Counted from the stretch's first letter, positions 30,978-40,403 are shown. The stretch is DNA of 55,360 nucleotides from Methylacidiphilales bacterium (GCA_021272315.1 JAJSLI010000141.1:1-55360), one strand, 5' to 3'. The notes: generated by a model from the letters alone, not told the origin. Numbers and translations are program-made.

Positions 30978-31589
30978 CTAAGTTTCGAGCAGGGCACGGA
31001 GCTTTTCTTTGGCGTGGGTGGTGACCGGGGTCCCGTGCGCGAGGGTGAGGGTCTGAAAATCGTAGGTGAGGAGTTTGCGGAGCGATTCGCGATTTTGTGC
31101 GGCGTCGGCGCAATATTTGTCGGGCAATAATTCAAGTCCTCGTTCGGCGCTGGTGTTGATGACGGCGTCACCGATGATCATGACGCCGGTGTTGGCGTAG
31201 AAGGCGGTCTCGCCGGGAGTGGCCCCGGGGATGGAGATGGGCGAGATGCCGTAGAGGAGTTCTTTTTCAAGAAGGACGACGTCGGGCTTGAACTCGGTGA
31301 TGTCGCGCCGGGTGAGCGGCGCGGTGACGACGGGGACACGATGGCGCTGGCGCAGGGCTTCGGTGGCGCGGACGTGATTGCCGTTGGTGAGGAGGATGGC
31401 GCAGAGCGGCGCGATGGCGATGAGGTCCTTCCAAGCGGCGTCGGCCAGCGGAACGGGATCAATGACGACAAGGCCGGGGCCGAGTTTGAGGGCGGTACAG
31501 CCGATGTCGCACTTAAGGGAGGGTTCATAGACGTTCCAGCAAAAGAGGGTGTCGCTCAGGGCGTGAAACTCTTCGGCGTGGGCGGTCAT
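30978..31589 (-). CDS. MBL-fold protein with degenerate metal site
   Basis: A 203-residue protein with the general metallo-beta-lactamase outline: LGPGLVVIDPVPLADAAWK, then ILLTNGNHVRATEAL in place of the THxHxDH motif (only one His kept), VMIIGDAVIN with the conserved Asp, and LTLAHGTPV at the end. Loss of most zinc ligands suggests a non-hydrolytic or altered function. It starts 12 bp after gcvP and is probably translated with it. Similar small proteins of this type occur in other genomes as uncharacterised MBL-like proteins. Confidence 0.75.
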   Translation of the reverse strand: MTAHAEEFHALSDTLFCWNVYEPSLKCDIGCTALKLGPGLVVIDPVPLADAAWKDLIAIAPLCAILLTNGNHVRATEALRQRHRVPVVTAPLTRRDITEFKPDVVLLEKELLYGISPISIPGATPGETAFYANTGVMIIGDAVINTSAERGLELLPDKYCADAAQNRESLRKLLTYDFQTLTLAHGTPVTTHAKEKLRALLET

Positions 31590-31601
31590 GTTGGGTGGCG
31601 G

Positions 31602-34562
31602 TCAGGCGTGGTAGACGTCCATCGGGAGACAGGAGCAGACCAGATTGCGGTCTCCATAGACGTTGTCGATGCGCCCGACGTAAGGCCAGAATTTGTGCTC
31701 GCGGAGCCACGCGGCGGGATAGGCGCCGTGCTCGCGACTGTAGGGCCGGTCCCACTCGTTGGCGCAGACGTCGGCGGCGGTGTGGGGCGCATTCGTCAAC
31801 GGGTTGTTGTCGCGCGGCCAGATGCCGGAGGCGATGTTTTGCATTTCGGCGTGGATGATCTGGAGGGCCTGGCAAAAGCGGTCGAGTTCCTCCTTCGATT
31901 CGCTTTCGGTGGGCTCGATCATCATGGTTCCGGGAACGGGGAAGGAGATGGTCGGGGCGTGAAAACCGAAATCCATCAGGCGCTTGGCGATGTCCTCAAC
32001 TTCGATGTCGACGGACTGTTTCCAGGAGCGGACGTCGAGAATGAACTCGTGCGCGACGAGATCGGAGTGGCCGCGGTAGAGGACCTTGAAATGGCGCTTG
32101 AGTTTTTTGGCCATGTAGTTGGCGTTGAGGATCGCGATTTGCGCGGCGCGGGTCAGGCCCGCGGCCCCGAGCATGGCGATGTACATCCAGGAGATGACGA
32201 GGATGCCGGCGCTGCCCCACGGCGCGGCGCTGACGGCGCCCTCGCCGCGGCGGGATTCGCCCGGCGGGATGACGACGTGGCCGGGAAGATATTTCGCCAG
32301 GTGCGCGGCAACGGCGATGGGCCCGACGCCGGGACCGCCGCCGCCGTGCGGGATGCAGAAGGTTTTGTGGAGGTTGAGGTGGCAGACGTCGACGCCGAAA
32401 TCGCCCGGACGGCAGAGGCCGACCTGCGCGGTGAGATTGGCGCCGTCCATGTAGACCTGCCCGCCGTGAGCGTGGATGATCTCGGCGGCCTCGACGATGG
32501 TTTCCTCGAAAACGCCGTGGGTCGAGGGATAGGTGATCATGGCGGCGGCGAGGTCCGAGGCATGGGCGGCGGCCTTGGCGCGAAGATCGGCGATGTCGAT
32601 GTTGCCGTTGGGATCGCACGCGACGGGGACGACCTTCATGCCGGCCATGACGGCGCTGGCGGGATTCGTGCCGTGGGCGGAAACGGGAATGAGGCAGACG
32701 TGGCGGTGTTCCTCCCCGCGCGCGCGGTGGCAGGCGCGGATGGCGAGGAGCCCGGCGTATTCGCCCTGCGCGCCGGCATTCGGCTGGAGGGAGACGGCGG
32801 GGAGGCCGGTGATGGCGGCGAGCCAATCCTCAAGATTGCGGAAAAGCGTCTGGTAACCGCGGGCCTGATCGGTCGGCGCGAAGGGATGGAGTCGTGCGAC
32901 CGTGGGCCAGGAGACGGGGAACATCTCGGCGGTGGCGTTGAGCTTCATCGTGCACGAGCCAAGCGGGATCATCGATGTGGAGAGGGAGAGATCGCGCGAT
33001 TCGAGCCGGCGGATGTAGCGGAGCATCTCCGTCTCGGTGCGGTGGGCGTGGAAAACCGGGTGGGTGAGACAGGAACTGGTGCGCAGAAGCGTCTCGGGCA
33101 GGCAGACGGGCTCGTCGACGTTGGCGTTGTCGATGAGGCGGTCCACCTCGGAAGCTTCAACGCCCTTGCCGAAGACGCGGATGAGGGCGGCGAGATCGGC
33201 GGGGGTGGTGGCTTCGTCGAGGGAAAGCGCGATGGTGTCGGAATCGAGCAGGCGCAGGTTGATGCCGCGGGAGAGCGCCTCCTGGATGATTTCGTGGGCG
33301 CTCCATCTAGCCGTGCTCTTGATCCGGAGGGTGTCGAAAAAGTGGATTTCCTCGATACGGTAGCCGAGAATTTCGAGCACCGAACCGAGGTAGACGGTCA
33401 TGGTGTGGATGCGCCGGGCGATGGCGCGCAAGCCCTCGGGCCCGTGGTAGACGGCGTACATGGAGGCCATGACGGCGAGCAGGACCTGCGCGGTGCAGAT
33501 GTTGCTCGTGGCCTTGTCGCGACGGATGTGCTGCTCGCGGGTCTGGAGCGCGAGGCGCAGGGCGGGCCGGCCCCGGACGTCGTGCGAGACGCCGACGAGA
33601 CGCCCGGGCATGTGGCGCTTGAGTTCGTCCTTCGTGGCGAAGAAGGCGGCGTGGGGGCCGCCGTAGCCGAGCGGGACGCCGAAGCGCTGCGCGGAACCGA
33701 GGGCGATGTCGGCGTCGAATTCGCCCGGCGGCTTGAGCAGGAGAAGCGCGAGGAGATCGGTGGCCATGGCGACCTTGCCGCCGACCTGGTGAATGGACTG
33801 GATGAACCTGCCGTAGTCGATGACCGCGCCGTGGGTGGTGGGATACTGAAGCAGCGCGCCGAACCAGCTCGAGTCGGGATTGAAGTCATCCGCGTCGCCG
33901 ATGAGTACCTCGATGCCCCGCGACAGGGCGCGGGTGCGGACGACGTCGAGCGTCTGCGGGTGGCAGGCGCTGGAGACGAAGAAGCGGTTGGCGGCGGAAT
34001 TGACCCGGACGCCGTGCAGCATGGCCATGGCCTCGGCGGCGGCGGTGGCCTCGTCGAGGAGCGAGGCGTTGGCGACGGGAAGGCCGGTGAGGTCGGCGAC
34101 CATGGTCTGGAAATTGAGCAGCGCCTCGAGCCGGCCCTGCGCAATCTCGGCCTGGTAGGGCGTGTAGGCGGTGTACCAGCCGGGATTTTCGAGGATATTG
34201 CGCTGGATGACCGGCGGCGTGATCGTGTCGTAGTAGCCCTGGCCGATGAACGAGCGGAAGACTTTGTTGTGGGACATGATCTCGCGCAACGTTTCGAGCG
34301 CCTCGCGTTCCCCCATCGCGGCGGGGAGATCGAGCGGGCGGCGCAGGCGGATGGCGGGCGGCACGACGGCGTCGACGAGTTCGTCGAGCGACTTGCAGCC
34401 GACCGTGTTCAGCATGGCCTCGACTTCGTCGGGCTGGGGACCGATATGCCGGCGCGCGAAGGTGTCGAGAGGCGCGAAGAGATCGTCGGACGTTTTCAGG
34501 CTGGGAGAGGAGGTTTCAGACGGGTACGAGGGGGAAAAAGGAACAGTCCGGGCTTCGAGCAT
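31602..34562 (-). CDS. gcvP: Glycine dehydrogenase (P-protein), full length
   Basis: PLP enzyme of the glycine cleavage system: decarboxylates glycine and passes the aminomethyl group to the H-protein lipoate. It is 986 residues, the single-chain form with both halves. The N-terminal half has [39 protein letters not shown] and [20 protein letters not shown]; the C-terminal half has [14 protein letters not shown] and [20 protein letters not shown] with the PLP Lys near 733. gcvT and gcvH are not in the window. It heads a minus-strand operon with an MBL-like protein and a secreted protein. No glycine riboswitch could be recognised upstream. Confidence 0.97.
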   Translation of the reverse strand: MLEARTVPFSPSYPSETSSPSLKTSDDLFAPLDTFARRHIGPQPDEVEAMLNTVGCKSLDELVDAVVPPAIRLRRPLDLPAAMGEREALETLREIMSHNKVFRSFIGQGYYDTITPPVIQRNILENPGWYTAYTPYQAEIAQGRLEALLNFQTMVADLTGLPVANASLLDEATAAAEAMAMLHGVRVNSAANRFFVSSACHPQTLDVVRTRALSRGIEVLIGDADDFNPDSSWFGALLQYPTTHGAVIDYGRFIQSIHQVGGKVAMATDLLALLLLKPPGEFDADIALGSAQRFGVPLGYGGPHAAFFATKDELKRHMPGRLVGVSHDVRGRPALRLALQTREQHIRRDKATSNICTAQVLLAVMASMYAVYHGPEGLRAIARRIHTMTVYLGSVLEILGYRIEEIHFFDTLRIKSTARWSAHEIIQEALSRGINLRLLDSDTIALSLDEATTPADLAALIRVFGKGVEASEVDRLIDNANVDEPVCLPETLLRTSSCLTHPVFHAHRTETEMLRYIRRLESRDLSLSTSMIPLGSCTMKLNATAEMFPVSWPTVARLHPFAPTDQARGYQTLFRNLEDWLAAITGLPAVSLQPNAGAQGEYAGLLAIRACHRARGEEHRHVCLIPVSAHGTNPASAVMAGMKVVPVACDPNGNIDIADLRAKAAAHASDLAAAMITYPSTHGVFEETIVEAAEIIHAHGGQVYMDGANLTAQVGLCRPGDFGVDVCHLNLHKTFCIPHGGGGPGVGPIAVAAHLAKYLPGHVVIPPGESRRGEGAVSAAPWGSAGILVISWMYIAMLGAAGLTRAAQIAILNANYMAKKLKRHFKVLYRGHSDLVAHEFILDVRSWKQSVDIEVEDIAKRLMDFGFHAPTISFPVPGTMMIEPTESESKEELDRFCQALQIIHAEMQNIASGIWPRDNNPLTNAPHTAADVCANEWDRPYSREHGAYPAAWLREHKFWPYVGRIDNVYGDRNLVCSCLPMDVYHA

Positions 34563-34815
34563 TCGTCATCCTAAAATCCGCACGGGACAAATCAAGCGGG
34601 GATTATCCAAATATTTGAAGGAATTACGGAATTTTCCAAATTAACGGAATTTTTTAACAGGAAAACATGAAAGCAGGAAGGAAAGGCTGGGGAATGGGTG
34701 GCTCGGCTACGCCATGCATGCGTGGTGTTGTCCGGGTCGCCGAAGGCGGCAGGAAGCGCCGGTCGGCGTACCTGCCCTCTTTTTCACAACTTGGCTAGTC
34801 AAGAATAGCCAAGTA
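34563..34815. other. Intergenic region upstream of gcvP with AT-rich repeat word
   Basis: It holds GGAATTTTTTAAC followed by AGGAAA (34646-34664), the same word as at 25463, preceded by GGAATTACGGAATTTTCC. It should also hold the gcvP promoter on the minus strand. The right half (34690-34790) is GC-rich with GGTCGCCGAAGGCGGC-type inverted repeats. No gene is recognised. Confidence 0.45.
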
Positions 34816-35625
34816 TCAGTGAGTCTGGGAATCTGTTGTAATAGGGTAGGGAGAGGAATCATCTCCACCTACCTCTGGAAGGTACACCGTCAAGGCCGCT
34901 TGAGTTGGCACGGAAAGCTTTGTGGAATAGTGGTTCATATTAGATCCTTCTTCGTTACCGAGTCGGCTCCACATGATCTCAAGGGGAGACGCTCCGTTGG
35001 TTGCACTCTCTAGTTCACAATCTAGAAATCTATATTTTCTATTCCTTCCTAAATTTCCATAGGTGGAGTTAACTAAAATACCCATACGCTGGTGAAAGTT
35101 TGCCTGCAAGTCCACCTCTCCTTCGGCATCGGAGCGAACGGAGGTCTCGACGTTATCGGGAAATAGTGTCAGATACAGATCCAAATCGGAATTTTGACGT
35201 AAGGAATGAACCCAGACTCCTGGTATAGGTTGCTGTTTCCAGTCCAAAATTTTGATCTTGAGGTCGTAGTAGCCCCACAATCGAGAGTCATTCAAGACAA
35301 TAGTCGCAACTGCAGAATAGGCTCCGACAGTTATGAGGATCGTTGCGATGGCAGAATGAGAACCCCATTTCCATTTCGGGCGAGTGAACCAGCAGGCCAC
35401 TCCGATCACTGCGCAGCAAGCCCAAATGATGAGTACCGGAATCCATCCCAATGCCGTTAGCCCACCGGGGCCCTCCTGTACTATGGGAATTCCGTTAATC
35501 GCTAGCAATGCGATGATAGTTGTTGTCGCCGCTACAGGAAACCAAAATACGAATGCAATTGGGGTCTTTCGCGAACAACCCGCTAAGATCAGGAATATTA
35601 TTCCAATGAGAAGCGATATGCCCAT
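34816..35625 (-). CDS. Membrane protein of unknown function, low GC
   Basis: A 269-residue protein with about four hydrophobic helices in the first 125 residues (MGISLLIGIIFLILAGCSRK; FVFWFPVAATTTIIALLAI; LGWIPVLIIWACCAVIGVAC; IATILITVGAYSAVATIVLN) and a soluble C-terminal domain (about 130-269, DLKIKILDWKQQPIPGVWVH, DAEGEVDLQANFHQRMGIL) that looks like a beta-rich Ig or carboxypeptidase-regulatory-like fold. The latter resemblance is weak. Base composition is clearly more AT-rich than the neighbours, suggesting recent acquisition. No family assigned. Confidence 0.65.
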   Translation of the reverse strand: MGISLLIGIIFLILAGCSRKTPIAFVFWFPVAATTTIIALLAINGIPIVQEGPGGLTALGWIPVLIIWACCAVIGVACWFTRPKWKWGSHSAIATILITVGAYSAVATIVLNDSRLWGYYDLKIKILDWKQQPIPGVWVHSLRQNSDLDLYLTLFPDNVETSVRSDAEGEVDLQANFHQRMGILVNSTYGNLGRNRKYRFLDCELESATNGASPLEIMWSRLGNEEGSNMNHYSTKLSVPTQAALTVYLPEVGGDDSSPYPITTDSQTH

Positions 35626-35681
35626 TTGGCAATGGTGCGGTTCAGCAACCTGAAATCAATCTTGTAGTTAGCCGTATTTTC

Positions 35682-35763
35682 CCCTCGTTCCCGAGTTGTT
35701 CAATCACCCTTCCCAAACCCTGTCCATTTTTTCGGGACAGGTTCCGCAACTTGGGAACGAGGG
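35682..35763. repeat. Nested stem-loop repeat upstream of icd
   Basis: Outer arms CCCTCGTTCCCGAGTTG (35682-35698) and CAACTTGGGAACGAGGG (35747-35763) pair at 16 of 17 positions; inside, CCTGTCC (35719-35725) pairs with GGACAGG (35735-35741) around a T-rich loop. It lies 165 bp before the icd start. It may be a mobile palindromic repeat or a terminator. Confidence 0.6.
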
Positions 35764-35926
35764 AGTAATCCGGGCCACCCGAACTGCAAGGTCGCAAGGC
35801 GTGCGGCGACCAACAAAAACTCCCCTGCCTTCCAAATCTCGTGAATCTTGTCAATTCCGTCACAAAATAAGACTGGACATTTTTTTTGCCACATCGGCGC
35901 GACTCATGCTTCAATCCCCTCACCTT

Positions 35927-37180
35927 ATGGCTTACAAAGACATCACTCCTCCCACGGGCGGCAAAATTTCGATCAAAAACGGCGTTCTGACCGTGCCGGA
36001 TAATCCGGTCATTCCCTTCATCCGCGGCGACGGGACGGGCCCGGACATCTGGGCGGCGAGCGAGCGGGTGTTCGACGCGGCGGTGAAGAAGGCCTACGGC
36101 GGCAAGAAGAAGATTGCGTGGTTCGAGGTGTTCGCGGGCGGGGCGTCGAAGGCGAAATTCGACAACTGGCTGCCCGACGACACGATCGAGGCGTTCAAGG
36201 AGTACCTGGTCGGCATCAAGGGGCCGCTGACGACGCCGGTGGGCGGGGGCATCCGCTCGCTGAACGTGGCGCTGCGGCAGATGCTCGATCTCTACGTCTG
36301 TCTGCGCCCGGTGCAGTATTTCACCGGCGTGCCGAGCCCGGTGAAGGCGCCGGAGAAGATCGACATGGTGATTTTCCGCGAGAACACGGAGGACATCTAC
36401 GCCGGAATCGATTTCCAAGCCGACAGCGAGCCCGCGCTGGGGGTCCTCGAGTTCCTGAAAAAGGAGTACCCGAAGGAGTTCAAGAAAATCCGCTTCGGCG
36501 AGACGAATCCGGGGTCGGTCGGCATCGGCATCAAGCCGGTCTCGCAGCCGGGGACGGAGCGGCTGGTGCGCGCGGCGATTCTGTACGCGATCAACCAGAA
36601 GAAGAAGTCGGTCACGTTCGTCCACAAGGGGAACATCATGAAGTACACCGAGGGGGCGTTCCGCGACTGGGGTTACGAGCTGGCGAAGAAGGAATTCGGC
36701 GCGGTGGAGATCGACGGCGGCCCGTGGTGCAAGCTGCCCGGCGGGGTCGTGATCAAGGACGCCATCGCCGACATCACGCTCCAGCAGGTGCTGACGCGGC
36801 CCGAGGACTTCGACGTGATCGCCACGCTGAACCTCAACGGCGATTATCTTTCCGACGCGCTGGCCGCGCAGGTGGGCGGCATCGGCATCGCGCCGGGCGG
36901 CAACATCAATTACATCACCGGCCACGCGATTTTCGAGGCGACCCACGGCACGGCGCCCAAGTACGCCGACCAGGACGTGGTGAACCCGGGCTCGGTCGTG
37001 CTCTCCGGCGAAATGATGTTCCGTTACCTTGGCTGGGGCGAGGTGGCGGACCTGATCCTCAAGGGCCTCAACGGCGCCATCGCCAGCAAGAAGGTGACCT
37101 ACGATTTCGCGCGGCAGATGGAGGGCGCGACGAAGATCAAGTGCTCCGAGTTCGGCGATAATATTATCGCGCATATGTAG
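35927..37180 (+). CDS. icd: NADP-dependent isocitrate dehydrogenase, E. coli type
   Basis: TCA-cycle enzyme oxidising isocitrate to 2-oxoglutarate. From the ATG at 35927 it is 417 residues, close to E. coli Icd in length and sequence: [36 protein letters not shown] with the phosphorylatable Ser of the E. coli enzyme, [33 protein letters not shown] and [22 protein letters not shown] metal site with Asp pairs, ending [13 protein letters not shown]. The open frame reaches 231 bp further upstream, but that is repeat-containing DNA without similarity. An in-frame ATG at 35906 is the alternative. No AceK regulator is seen. Confidence 0.96.
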   Translation: MAYKDITPPTGGKISIKNGVLTVPDNPVIPFIRGDGTGPDIWAASERVFDAAVKKAYGGKKKIAWFEVFAGGASKAKFDNWLPDDTIEAFKEYLVGIKGPLTTPVGGGIRSLNVALRQMLDLYVCLRPVQYFTGVPSPVKAPEKIDMVIFRENTEDIYAGIDFQADSEPALGVLEFLKKEYPKEFKKIRFGETNPGSVGIGIKPVSQPGTERLVRAAILYAINQKKKSVTFVHKGNIMKYTEGAFRDWGYELAKKEFGAVEIDGGPWCKLPGGVVIKDAIADITLQQVLTRPEDFDVIATLNLNGDYLSDALAAQVGGIGIAPGGNINYITGHAIFEATHGTAPKYADQDVVNPGSVVLSGEMMFRYLGWGEVADLILKGLNGAIASKKVTYDFARQMEGATKIKCSEFGDNIIAHM

Positions 37181-37594
37181 GCTGCGGGTGGCCCGGACAG
37201 TTCGCGTCGCGCTTCTTAAATAACTCCATCATAAAAAGCCCGTCATCCTGAGCGGAGCGCAGCGGAGTCGAAGGACCTCGCTCGCTTCGGGAAAAACGCG
37301 AAGGCCACCGTGAAGACCCTGTTCTTCGCGTGGCAGGCTCTGGCTTTCCGACGAGCGGCAGGCGTTCCTCAAGCTGCCGGATGACGTGGCGCAATCCTTA
37401 CGGGTCGTTTGAGAGGGGTAGGTCCTTCGACTTCGGCTCGGATAGCGTTTTGGGTTAAAAGATATTTGTCGGCTCGCCTTCGCTCAGGATGACGGATTAT
37501 TTGGAGTGCGCGTTTTCTATAAAATGACCAAACCGCACCACTACCCACAAATCACCGGCCTTGCCCCCGGCCAAAAACCTGACAAACTGAATTC
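37181..37594. repeat. Composite intergenic repeat between icd and nuoA
   Basis: CGTCATCCTGAGCGGAGCGC...GAAGGACC (37241-37276) and an inverted, diverged copy GGTCCTTCGACTTCGGCTCG...CGCTCAGGATGACGG (37421-37494) face each other across about 145 bp. The second copy is itself split by an AT-rich 20-base stretch. This repeat type (TTCGACTCCGCTGCGCTCCG...CTCAGGATGAC) is widespread in bacterial intergenic DNA. The remaining 100 bp before nuoA holds no recognised signal. Confidence 0.6.
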
Positions 37595-38011
37595 ATGCAC
37601 GACGACTACGTTCCGGTTTTTCTCCAGGTCGCGGCGGGAGTTCTCTTCGCCTCCGGCACGCTGACGATGTCCCTGCTCATGGGCAAACGGGGGCGCCGCA
37701 GCGCGGCTAAGGACTCCCCCTACGAGTGCGGCAAGGACCCGATCGGCCCCACCCACTCCCGTTTCTCGGTCAAGTTTTACCTCGTGGCCATGCTTTTCAT
37801 CCTTTTTGACATCGAGGTCGTCTTCATGTACCCGTGGGCGGTCGTTTACCGCGACTTGGTCCACTCCCGTCTCTACGGCGTCAGCATTTTCTTCTCGATG
37901 TTCACCTTCATCGGCATTGTCCTTATCGGCTACCTTTACGCGCTCAAGAAAAAGGCCTTCGACTGGACCCACGCGCCGAAACCGCCCATTCCGATAATCG
38001 GGGCCGATTAG
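37595..38011 (+). CDS. nuoA: NADH-quinone oxidoreductase subunit A, isolated copy
   Basis: Membrane subunit of respiratory complex I. It is 138 residues with three helices, at about 8-28, 65-88 and 96-117. The conserved loop SPYECGKDPIGPTHSRFSVK (with its Cys) and FYLVAMLFILFDIEVVFMYPWAVV are clear. Normally nuoA is followed by nuoB and the rest of a large operon. Here a DUF318-type permease gene starts 16 bp downstream instead, so this copy is detached, either a displaced nuoA serving a remote operon or a second paralogue. The C-terminal extension KKKAFDWTHAPKPPIPIIG is like that of other NuoA proteins. Confidence 0.9.
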   Translation: MHDDYVPVFLQVAAGVLFASGTLTMSLLMGKRGRRSAAKDSPYECGKDPIGPTHSRFSVKFYLVAMLFILFDIEVVFMYPWAVVYRDLVHSRLYGVSIFFSMFTFIGIVLIGYLYALKKKAFDWTHAPKPPIPIIGAD

Positions 38012-38027
38012 TCCCAAGAACCGGGCC

Positions 38028-38996
38028 GTGTTTTTCGCCGCCTTCGACCTTCCCTCCGTTCCGGCCAGCGCGGGCATTTCCTGGCCCGATGCCGCCCTCT
38101 CCTTCTTTGCCATCGTGCTGGAAGGCTCGCCCTTTCTCCTTCTCGGCGCGATCGTCTCCGGGCTGGTCGACGTCTTTATTCCCGCCGGGCTGATCAAGGA
38201 GTGGCTGCCCCGTTCCAAGACGCGGGGCATTTTCGCCGCGCTCGGCGCCGGGGTCATTTTTCCGCTGTGCGAATGCGGCGCCATGCCCATCGTGCAGCGG
38301 CTCATTCGCAAGGGCGTACCGCCGCCGGTCGCCACCACCTACATGCTCGCCGCGCCCGCGCTCAACCCGCTGGCCCTGTTCAGCACCTACCTAGCTTTCC
38401 GCAACCAGGACCCGTGGCTCATGATCGTTCTCCGCTTCGGTTTCAGCTTTGCCATTCTCGTTTTTCTCGGCACCTGGCTCATTCGCGTCCGGCCCGAGGA
38501 GATGCTCCGGCCCGAGATGCTGCTGGACAGCCGGCCCCGTCCCGAGCTTTCGGCCAACCCCGGCCTCGTGCTCACGCCGCGTCCGGGCCTCTCCCTCGGC
38601 GGCCTGCAACAATTCACCGGCACGGTCATCCGCGATTTCACCGGCGTCCTTCTTTTTCTCGTCATCGGCGCCGCCGTGGCCGCGCTTTTCTCGACCGGCT
38701 TCAACCGCAGCCTTCTCGACCCGATCGGGCATCATCCCATTTTCGGCCCGATTGCCGGCATCCTGCTCGCCGAACTTCTTTGCCTTTGCAGCACGACCAA
38801 CGCCTTCATCATCGCCGCCTTCGCGTCGTTTTCGATCCCGGCCAAGATCGCGTTTCTCGTGGCCGGCCCGCTGATCGATCTCAAACTCTACTGGCTCTAT
38901 CGCAGTGCGTTCCGGCCCAGTTTTGTTCACGCCTTGTGGTTGCGGGCACTTGCGGCTACCTTTCTTCTCAGTCTCCTTTACACGCTCCGGCCATGA
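38028..38996 (+). CDS. Permease, DUF318/YcgR-like
   Basis: A 322-residue inner-membrane protein of the DUF318 (ArsP/YraQ/YcgR) permease family with about eight helices. GAGVIFPLCECGAMPIVQRL holds the family Cys-x-Cys, and APALNPLALFSTYLAF and GILLAELLCLCSTTNAFIIA are the other conserved segments. It is followed, with an ATGA overlap, by a TIGR03943-family partner. In Bacillus the equivalent YcgR-YcgQ pair is in the Zur regulon, from memory, so a metal-related role is possible. The GTG start at 38028 is 16 bp from the nuoA stop. Confidence 0.88.
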   Translation: MFFAAFDLPSVPASAGISWPDAALSFFAIVLEGSPFLLLGAIVSGLVDVFIPAGLIKEWLPRSKTRGIFAALGAGVIFPLCECGAMPIVQRLIRKGVPPPVATTYMLAAPALNPLALFSTYLAFRNQDPWLMIVLRFGFSFAILVFLGTWLIRVRPEEMLRPEMLLDSRPRPELSANPGLVLTPRPGLSLGGLQQFTGTVIRDFTGVLLFLVIGAAVAALFSTGFNRSLLDPIGHHPIFGPIAGILLAELLCLCSTTNAFIIAAFASFSIPAKIAFLVAGPLIDLKLYWLYRSAFRPSFVHALWLRALAATFLLSLLYTLRP

Positions 38997-39745
38997 ACGA
39001 CCGCCTCTCCCGCCAGATTACCTTTTTCGCGCCCGCCGCGGTCATGAGCGGGTGGGCGGTGGTCCTGCTCCACGTCATCGCCTCGGGCCACCTGAACCGT
39101 TACCTCGCGCCGATGTTCCATACTTACGTCCTGGCGGCGGGGATCGCCCTGCTTGTGCTCAGCGCGCTCCATCTCCTCCTTTACCAGCCCAGCCCGGACC
39201 CTTCGCCCGCCGCGCAGCGCCTGCGCCAGATTGGACGCTGGCTGGTGCTGCTTGTGCCCGTGGTTGCGGCTTCGATTCTTTCTCCTACGGCCCTTTCGAA
39301 CACCACATACGATAATCGGAAGCCCGATTCGACCTACCCCATGCCCACATTCGACAGCATCGACAAGGTAAACGTCCAAAACGCGCTCGCCGCCGATCCG
39401 AACCAGCCCGTTCCGATGGAGGTGACCGATCTCATCACCCTGGCCAATTCGCCCGCTCAGATGCAACAGTTCGTGGGCCGAAAAGTACGTGTGGTCGGCC
39501 TTTTTGAGAATGACGGCGGCACACTCAAGCTTGTCCGCTGGATCATGTGGTGCTGCGCCGCCGACGCAAAGCCGGTTTCGGCCGTGTTGAGCGGCAACAC
39601 CGCGGGCGACTGGAAAAACGACGAATGGCTCGAAGTCACCGGCGCGGCGCAATTTCCCTCGACGCTGGGCCACGTCGTGCCGGAGATCGAGGTCGAGAGC
39701 ATCAAGCCGACCCAGGAACCCGACGAGCCTTACCTCTCGCCGTGA
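38993..39745 (+). CDS. TIGR03943/DUF1980 family protein (YcgQ-like permease partner)
   Basis: A 250-residue membrane protein: an N-terminal membrane region with about three helices (AAVMSGWAVVLLHVIASG; YVLAAGIALLVLSALHLLL; WLVLLVPVVAASILSP) and a C-terminal soluble domain from about residue 110 (VPMEVTDLITLANSPAQMQQ, GRKVRVVGLFEN, LVRWIMWCCAADAKPVSAV) with the paired Cys characteristic of this family. The ATG at 38993 overlaps the permease stop (ATGA), so the two are a transport pair. Confidence 0.88.
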   Translation: MNDRLSRQITFFAPAAVMSGWAVVLLHVIASGHLNRYLAPMFHTYVLAAGIALLVLSALHLLLYQPSPDPSPAAQRLRQIGRWLVLLVPVVAASILSPTALSNTTYDNRKPDSTYPMPTFDSIDKVNVQNALAADPNQPVPMEVTDLITLANSPAQMQQFVGRKVRVVGLFENDGGTLKLVRWIMWCCAADAKPVSAVLSGNTAGDWKNDEWLEVTGAAQFPSTLGHVVPEIEVESIKPTQEPDEPYLSP

Positions 39746-39803
39746 TGAGCGCCGGATATCCGAATTGGCCTGACAAGGATCATCCGAGAGGTATCTTTTA
39801 ACC

Positions 39804-40019
39804 ATGAGCTTCAACGAAGTTCTCAAGGAGTTGCCGGCGCTGACCGTTGAGCAGCGCCAGGTTTTAATTTCCCGCGCCTTGGAACTGGATGAATTGCCGC
39901 TTTCCGCGGAAGATGAAATTCTCGTTGAACAGCGACTGGCGGATCATCGCCGAAATCCGGCTTCGTCCGTACCGCTGGCTGAAATGAAAGATCGCCTGCG
40001 CTCCCGTTTTCCAAAATGA
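39804..40019 (+). CDS. Antitoxin-like addiction module component
   Basis: A 71-residue protein like the TIGR02574 addiction module family: MSFNEVLKELPALTVEQRQV, then LISRALELDELPLSAEDEI and EMKDRLRSRFPK. It pairs with the ParE/RelE-type protein that overlaps it as ATGA at 40016-40019, the usual antitoxin-first order. It is expected to bind and neutralise the toxin and to repress the module's promoter, which would lie in the 58 bp after the TIGR03943-family gene. Confidence 0.82.
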   Translation: MSFNEVLKELPALTVEQRQVLISRALELDELPLSAEDEILVEQRLADHRRNPASSVPLAEMKDRLRSRFPK

Positions 40020-40327
40020 GCTGGCAGATGGTCGCTCATCCCGAGGTCGAGCAGGACATCGCCGAAGCCGCCCTCTGGTATGAAGCGCGGCAGCCCGGAT
40101 TGGGAACCGAATTCGTCGAAGAAGTGATGCACGTCTGGGACGCCCTCCTGGAAAATCCATTTCTGAATTCAAGGCGCCATCCGCAAAAGAATATCCGCTG
40201 GCGTTACTCGCAACGCTTTCCCTATCGCGTCGTGTATGAAATTTTCGAAAAGGAACAAACCGTCGTCATAGCGGCGGTTCTCCATGCCGCGCGTCATCAC
40301 CGCCATTGGCAAAGCAGGGTGGAATAA
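40016..40327 (+). CDS. ParE/RelE family toxin
   Basis: A 103-residue protein of the ParE/RelE fold: VAHPEVEQDIAEAALWYEAR, GLGTEFVEEVMHVWDALLEN, HPQKNIRWRYSQRFPYRVVY and VVIAAVLHAARHHRHWQSR. The LHAARHPRxW-like ending is typical of ParE. Overlap with the antitoxin gene (ATGA) shows co-translation. Whether it hits gyrase (ParE-like) or mRNA (RelE-like) is not clear from sequence. Confidence 0.87.
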   Translation: MSWQMVAHPEVEQDIAEAALWYEARQPGLGTEFVEEVMHVWDALLENPFLNSRRHPQKNIRWRYSQRFPYRVVYEIFEKEQTVVIAAVLHAARHHRHWQSRVE

Positions 40328-40346
40328 GCCCGTCCGATTTGAAGCT

Positions 40347-40375
40347 TGACCCTGTTGGCGCTTCGGATAGGGTCA
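40347..40375. terminator. Inverted repeat after the toxin gene
   Basis: TGACCCT (40347-40353) and AGGGTCA (40369-40375) are exact reverse complements with a 15-base loop. It lies between the toxin stop (40327) and rpmG (40404). It may be a weak terminator or an operator for rpmG. Confidence 0.35.
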
Positions 40376-40403
40376 CCCACTCCACTTAAACCGAGTTATC
40401 ATC

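Noticed and set aside
31341..34574. 1077-codon plus-strand open frame opposite gcvP
   Set aside because: It is the antisense shadow of a clearly conserved glycine dehydrogenase. Its translation is Gly/Asp/Val/Glu-rich with no domain, as expected for antisense reading in GC-rich DNA.
34563..34815. Glycine riboswitch upstream of gcvP
   Set aside because: I looked for paired GGAGAG-type cores and tandem stems on the minus strand and saw none; the region is repeat-like instead.
35696..35926. Longer start for isocitrate dehydrogenase
   Set aside because: The added region lies in a stem-loop repeat and does not align with any Icd N-terminus.
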